Origin: Lachnospiraceae bacterium C10
GTDB taxonomy: Bacteria; Bacillota; Clostridia; Lachnospirales; Lachnospiraceae
DNA: 64,000 nucleotides
Assembly (NCBI GenBank): GCA_900100095.1
Contig: FMTN01000013.1
Span: 1-64,000, forward strand
Direction: 5' to 3'
This document shows positions 60,425 to 64,000 of this stretch, in pieces. The notes below the pieces were generated by a model. It was given only the letters and a program-made list of their open reading frames with translations, ran no database searches and was not told the origin of the DNA. Both the position numbers and the translations under genes were made by a program. How positions within the stretch are numbered: the first letter of the stretch is position 1; the number at the start of each line of letters is the position of its first letter.

Positions 60425-61879
60425 ATGGCAGATGAGATTTCACAGGTAGTTGAGATGGAATATAAGGGCGTCTATTACCTTTTTAAAGGCACCAAGGCGG
60501 CGATTGCCGCAATGGCGCGTATGGTAAAGGCACTGCAGGAGTGGACAAACGAGAAGTATTTAAAGAAGCCTGGTAACTGTACCTGGGAGAAGCTTCAGGC
60601 AGTAAGTAACGGAACGCCGCCCATTTTGGAATTTCCAAAGGAGATGTTTGATGCACCTGCTATTGGAAAGGATGAGAAGGGCAATATTCTTTATGGGAAG
60701 TCCGATTTTGATATTTACTGTGAGAAGTATAACCTGCGGTATTGTATCATGCCGGACTTAAATCCCAATGATGACTATATCCCGGTGGCAGTTCCCACGC
60801 AGGATATGGGAATCCACCAGGAACAGATTAAGGCAGTCATGGGAAGACGCATTAAGTCGGAAGAGGAAAAGAATGCCGAGTATGAGGCAAAGATCGTAGA
60901 GGCAAAGGAGAAGATCCTTAATGCCAAGACCGATGAGGAAAAAGCCGAGGCAGAAGCTGAGCTTAAGATGCTTGAAGATGCCAAGGCGCAGAATGAAAAG
61001 CTTCTTAATGAATCCAAGGCAAAGGCGGATCGGGACAATGTCCTTGATTTTGCGGAGTATCTAAAGCAGGGCGAAGGGACGGCAGCAGAGTATAATGCCG
61101 AACTTGCCCTAAAACAGGAAAATGCCTGCAGTATCGTAAAAGAATACGAGCCATATGACTGTATGTGGCCTGTAAGAGAGCCTGAGCTTATTCCTGAGAG
61201 CAAGGAGATTTACTATAGCCAGCGCACCAAGGATGAGAAGATCCACTACATCCGCCGAAAGTTCGTGGAGGATGAGCAGGGGCATATCTTTTCCGAGTAT
61301 TATGTCCGAATCCCCGGAACGGCGCGTGAGAAGGTTTATTCCGATTTCGGACTTTCACAGGTGGAATGGGAAAAGCAGCTCCCACACCTTTTAAAGGAAG
61401 CTGGTATGGAAAATAAACAGCCCACGGCAGTAGTGCAGTCAAAAGAGCGTTTTGTAAAGTATCAGGAGTTTGTAGAGGAAAATTTTAAGAAGGCCCGTGA
61501 TGAATCTCCGGGCGAAGAAAAGGATAAGATCTACAGTTCTGATGAAGCAAAGGATTTTGTGGAAAGCCACAACGAAAACGAACAGGTAAAGAAAGACTAT
61601 GAGGAGTCGCAGTATACGACGATCCGTGTGGACACGGACAGGATCATGTACGACGAAAACGACGAGCTTTGCCTGCAGATGGACGAAGGCCTGCTTCGCG
61701 GTATCACCGTGGATACCATGAATGAGAAGTATGCGGAAGTCTTTATCAAGGGTGACAACACATATGCTCTTATTCAGCCTGACGGAAAGAAGGATCTTTA
61801 CGGAGCCGAGATTATTGAAAAGAACGCCGAGTCTGTCGTAGATGCGGTTGCAAAGGCAGCAGGCAGAAAGGGCAGGTAG
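60425..61879 (+). CDS. Unrecognised coiled-coil protein next to the coupling protein
   Basis: A 484-aa protein, GGAAGGAG before ATG 60425. It has a short N-terminal domain (EMEYKGVYYLFKGTKAAIAAMARM), a helical coiled coil at ~155-205 rich in A, E and K, and a beta-type C-terminal part (TIRVDTDRIMYDENDELCLQMDEG). It contains no membrane helix. In other elements a PcfB-type accessory protein lies next to the VirD4 gene; the N-terminal K-T-A-A-MAR segment is vaguely similar, but I would not assign the family. Confidence 0.65.
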   Translation: MADEISQVVEMEYKGVYYLFKGTKAAIAAMARMVKALQEWTNEKYLKKPGNCTWEKLQAVSNGTPPILEFPKEMFDAPAIGKDEKGNILYGKSDFDIYCEKYNLRYCIMPDLNPNDDYIPVAVPTQDMGIHQEQIKAVMGRRIKSEEEKNAEYEAKIVEAKEKILNAKTDEEKAEAEAELKMLEDAKAQNEKLLNESKAKADRDNVLDFAEYLKQGEGTAAEYNAELALKQENACSIVKEYEPYDCMWPVREPELIPESKEIYYSQRTKDEKIHYIRRKFVEDEQGHIFSEYYVRIPGTAREKVYSDFGLSQVEWEKQLPHLLKEAGMENKQPTAVVQSKERFVKYQEFVEENFKKARDESPGEEKDKIYSSDEAKDFVESHNENEQVKKDYEESQYTTIRVDTDRIMYDENDELCLQMDEGLLRGITVDTMNEKYAEVFIKGDNTYALIQPDGKKDLYGAEIIEKNAESVVDAVAKAAGRKGR

Positions 61880-61881
61880 AT

Positions 61882-64000
61882 ATGAGAGAAGCAGGAACGT
61901 CCATTAAAAAGCGGACAAGGACGGTAAAAGAGACTCTTATCATCTATGGCATAGGAACCTTTATCTGCGTATATTTCGGATTCCTTTGCGGAGCCTGCTG
62001 GATGCCTGGAAATGATTTTGGCGAGTTTATGAATAACTTTACCGACTTTATCCTTATAAAGCATCATTACATAGTGGGGGTCACGTCAGCGACCCTCCCT
62101 TTTGTGGGTGCGTACTGGGTCATGTATTCCCTTGTCTTTATCATGATATTTACAAAGTTTGAGCATCCCTTTGCAGGTCAGGAGTTTGGTATCGCAAAGT
62201 GGGGTTCCGCAAAAGAGTTTACGAGGCAGTTTGCAAATCATGATGAAGAAAACATCGTGGAAGTAAATCCGGGGTCGGATCATGTAAGCGGTGTCCTTAC
62301 GGTAAATACCAAAAACTACTGGCTGGCTGAGAATGTGTATCTGTCCATAGATAACGTAAAGACATCCAACCTTAATATCCTTGTTGTTGGACCTCCGGGA
62401 AGCGGAAAGAGTTTCAGATTAGCCCGACCCATGTTAAGCCAGCTATGCGGGAACTTTCTGGTCACAGATCCAAAGGGAGAGCTATATAAGCAGACCGGAC
62501 AGTACTTTGAAGACAACGGGTATGAAGTGATGGTCATGAACGTGGAATCGGAGGACGGGATGCCGATGAGTATCCATTTTAATCCGTTTTCCTATATCAG
62601 GAATGAGTCTGACATCATGAGTATTGCTGGAATCCTTATGAAAGCGACAACACCGCCTGAGGATGCGGGTGGAAGTAACGACCAGTTTTTTGAGCAGTCC
62701 GCCGAGGTACTTTTAACATCCCTGATATACCTGATCCACTATTACTATCCGGAGGAACTTAGAAACTGGAGAACTTTTGTAAAACTCCTTGATGCCACAA
62801 CGGTTTATACCAAGGCAGATGGATCTATTGATAACAGGGAAGGCGGGATCATGTCTATAGAGCGAAAAGCCCAGCTTCAGTGGAAAAAGACCCACGATAC
62901 GGATTTTCCGGGGTATGTTGCGGTGGAAAAATACTATAACGGAGCTGCGGAGACAACAAGCTCTATAGTGGCATCATTGGATGCGCACTGTCGGTATATG
63001 AAGCTTAAGTGCGTTATCGATCTTCTATCGGAGGATGAGATACATATTGCAAAAAGCTTTGGCTACAGTAAGCCATCAGAGGAGAGCAGCACAGGAAAGA
63101 GAATCCTTTTTATCGTGACTTCCGAAGATAAGAGATATTACGACTGGATCCCTTCCATGGTATATTCCCTGTTCTTTGATGAACTGTATCATTTAACGGC
63201 GATAGATCCCGATATGCATGAGACACTGCCTCAGCACCTTACATTTCTTATGGATGAGTTTGCCAATGTCACCTTGCCGGATTCCTTTGTAGAAAAGCTT
63301 TCTACCATGCGTTCCCGTAACATGAGTGCGGTGATCATAGTACAGAACCTTATACAGCTGAAGCGTAAGTTCCCGAAATTCGATATGGACAAAGACCTTA
63401 TCGGTAACTGTTCCATTATTGATATTCTTGGTGCCCCTGACATGGATTCATGTGAGTACCTTAGTAAGCATTTCGGAACGCAGACCATTCATAAGGCCAG
63501 TGATTCCGATGCCAAGGATTATAAGGGGCAGAGCAGCCGTTCCGAGGATGTCATGGAAAAGAGCCTGCTTTCCGCAGAGGATATCTTTGCAATGAAAAAG
63601 GACGGGGAGTGCGCCATTGTGATAAAGGGTGCTGATCCGCTTTTTGAGCCAAAATGCAAGATGGAAAACACGGACTTTGTAAAGCTTCTTTGCAGAAGGA
63701 CTAAGCCTTATGATCCGAAAAAGAGACAGATCCTTCGAAAACTAAACGGAGCGGGGATAACCATGCTGCTATCCGGGGCAGATGCAAAAAAGGAAGCACA
63801 AATCTTAAGACGGCGTGGCACACCCATTGTAACGCTTACCATGCAGGATCTTTTCAACATGGTTATGGCAGGAGAGATGAGACAACCGGTATCCGAGCTT
63901 AAGATGACGGAAGAGATGCAAAAGAAGTTATATGAAAATCACGAGCGGTATCTGGATGAATACTGCACTTTAAAGGAGCTTGATTTTGAACAGTACAGGG
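61882..64000 (+). CDS. VirD4/TraG-type coupling protein, C-terminus outside window
   Basis: The frame starts at ATG 61882, 2 bases after the previous stop codon, and stays open to the end of the window (706 codons). Two N-terminal membrane segments (residues ~18-45 and ~68-95) precede NILVVGPPGSGKSFRLARPML, with Walker A near 170, and NFLVTDPKGELYKQTGQYF near 192. HLTFLMDEFANV (Walker B) is near 453, and SAVIIVQNLIQLKRKF near 480. It links the relaxosome to the channel. The partial state is due only to the window edge. Confidence 0.93.
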   Translation, partial: MREAGTSIKKRTRTVKETLIIYGIGTFICVYFGFLCGACWMPGNDFGEFMNNFTDFILIKHHYIVGVTSATLPFVGAYWVMYSLVFIMIFTKFEHPFAGQEFGIAKWGSAKEFTRQFANHDEENIVEVNPGSDHVSGVLTVNTKNYWLAENVYLSIDNVKTSNLNILVVGPPGSGKSFRLARPMLSQLCGNFLVTDPKGELYKQTGQYFEDNGYEVMVMNVESEDGMPMSIHFNPFSYIRNESDIMSIAGILMKATTPPEDAGGSNDQFFEQSAEVLLTSLIYLIHYYYPEELRNWRTFVKLLDATTVYTKADGSIDNREGGIMSIERKAQLQWKKTHDTDFPGYVAVEKYYNGAAETTSSIVASLDAHCRYMKLKCVIDLLSEDEIHIAKSFGYSKPSEESSTGKRILFIVTSEDKRYYDWIPSMVYSLFFDELYHLTAIDPDMHETLPQHLTFLMDEFANVTLPDSFVEKLSTMRSRNMSAVIIVQNLIQLKRKFPKFDMDKDLIGNCSIIDILGAPDMDSCEYLSKHFGTQTIHKASDSDAKDYKGQSSRSEDVMEKSLLSAEDIFAMKKDGECAIVIKGADPLFEPKCKMENTDFVKLLCRRTKPYDPKKRQILRKLNGAGITMLLSGADAKKEAQILRRRGTPIVTLTMQDLFNMVMAGEMRQPVSELKMTEEMQKKLYENHERYLDEYCTLKELDFEQYR

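Overview
The window looks like a chromosome segment of a Lachnospiraceae-type Firmicute (Clostridia). This rests on moderate-to-low GC, strong AGGAGG ribosome binding sites, a lysine riboswitch in front of dapA, a YvyF-like flagellar-operon zinc protein and general protein style; the genus cannot be fixed from the sequence alone. It splits cleanly at the 3' end of guaA.

Core chromosome (1-15.9 kb): end of a 23S rRNA gene, tRNA-Asn, a LicD-family remnant, a FakA-C-like small protein, the zinc protein, an esterase-like hydrolase, a cytidylate-kinase-like protein (-), an arginase-fold protein, typA (-), a short corrinoid adenosyltransferase-like protein, a lysine riboswitch with dapA and dapB, the minus-strand run upp-trkA-trkH, a divergent uracil permease gene, and guaA.

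Integrative/conjugative element (from about 15.8 kb to beyond the window end): a tyrosine integrase with a small excisionase-like partner lies just after guaA, a known island insertion site. Next come a MobC-like protein, ParA, ParB and a RepA_N-type initiator whose linker DNA carries about eight ACCRGT repeats at 17-bp spacing, so the element probably replicates and partitions like a plasmid when excised. A 16-kb defence cargo follows: a complete type I BREX set (brxA, brxB, brxC, pglX, pglZ, brxL) with an HTH gene in front, an unrecognised 138-aa gene, a HEPN-like gene (RNEETH) between pglZ and brxL, and a caspase-like protease gene directly after brxL. A 640-bp non-coding, highly structured segment (possible oriT or RNA) leads to the transfer modules: an unknown coiled-coil protein, a MobC-like protein, an ArdC-like antirestriction/zincin protein, a DUF5688-like protein, tandem SpoVG proteins, a MobP-type relaxase, a CpaF/VirB11 ATPase, an A24 prepilin-peptidase-like protein and secreted or membrane proteins.

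A second cargo at 51.2-55.2 kb is a compact candidate RiPP locus: two very Cys-rich small peptides with alternating C-x-C tails, a radical SAM/SPASM enzyme and a UvrA-like ATPase, all with tight spacing and without an exporter. After it come a pilin-like protein, an ATPase-less VirB4-like protein, VirB4, an NlpC/P60 hydrolase, an unknown protein and a VirD4/TraG coupling protein cut off by the window end.

The element carries two kinds of conserved DNA signal that no gene explains. A 37-bp motif (TTTAGTAATGAGC-N6-CCACCCCAAATGTAWT) occurs five times, always on the + strand and always just upstream of the first gene of an element module, but not before either cargo. A 23-25-bp palindrome occurs three times, twice inside coding sequence. 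The best candidates for something undescribed are the twin-precursor RiPP/UvrA-like locus, the BREX island with HEPN and caspase companions, and the five-copy motif regulon.
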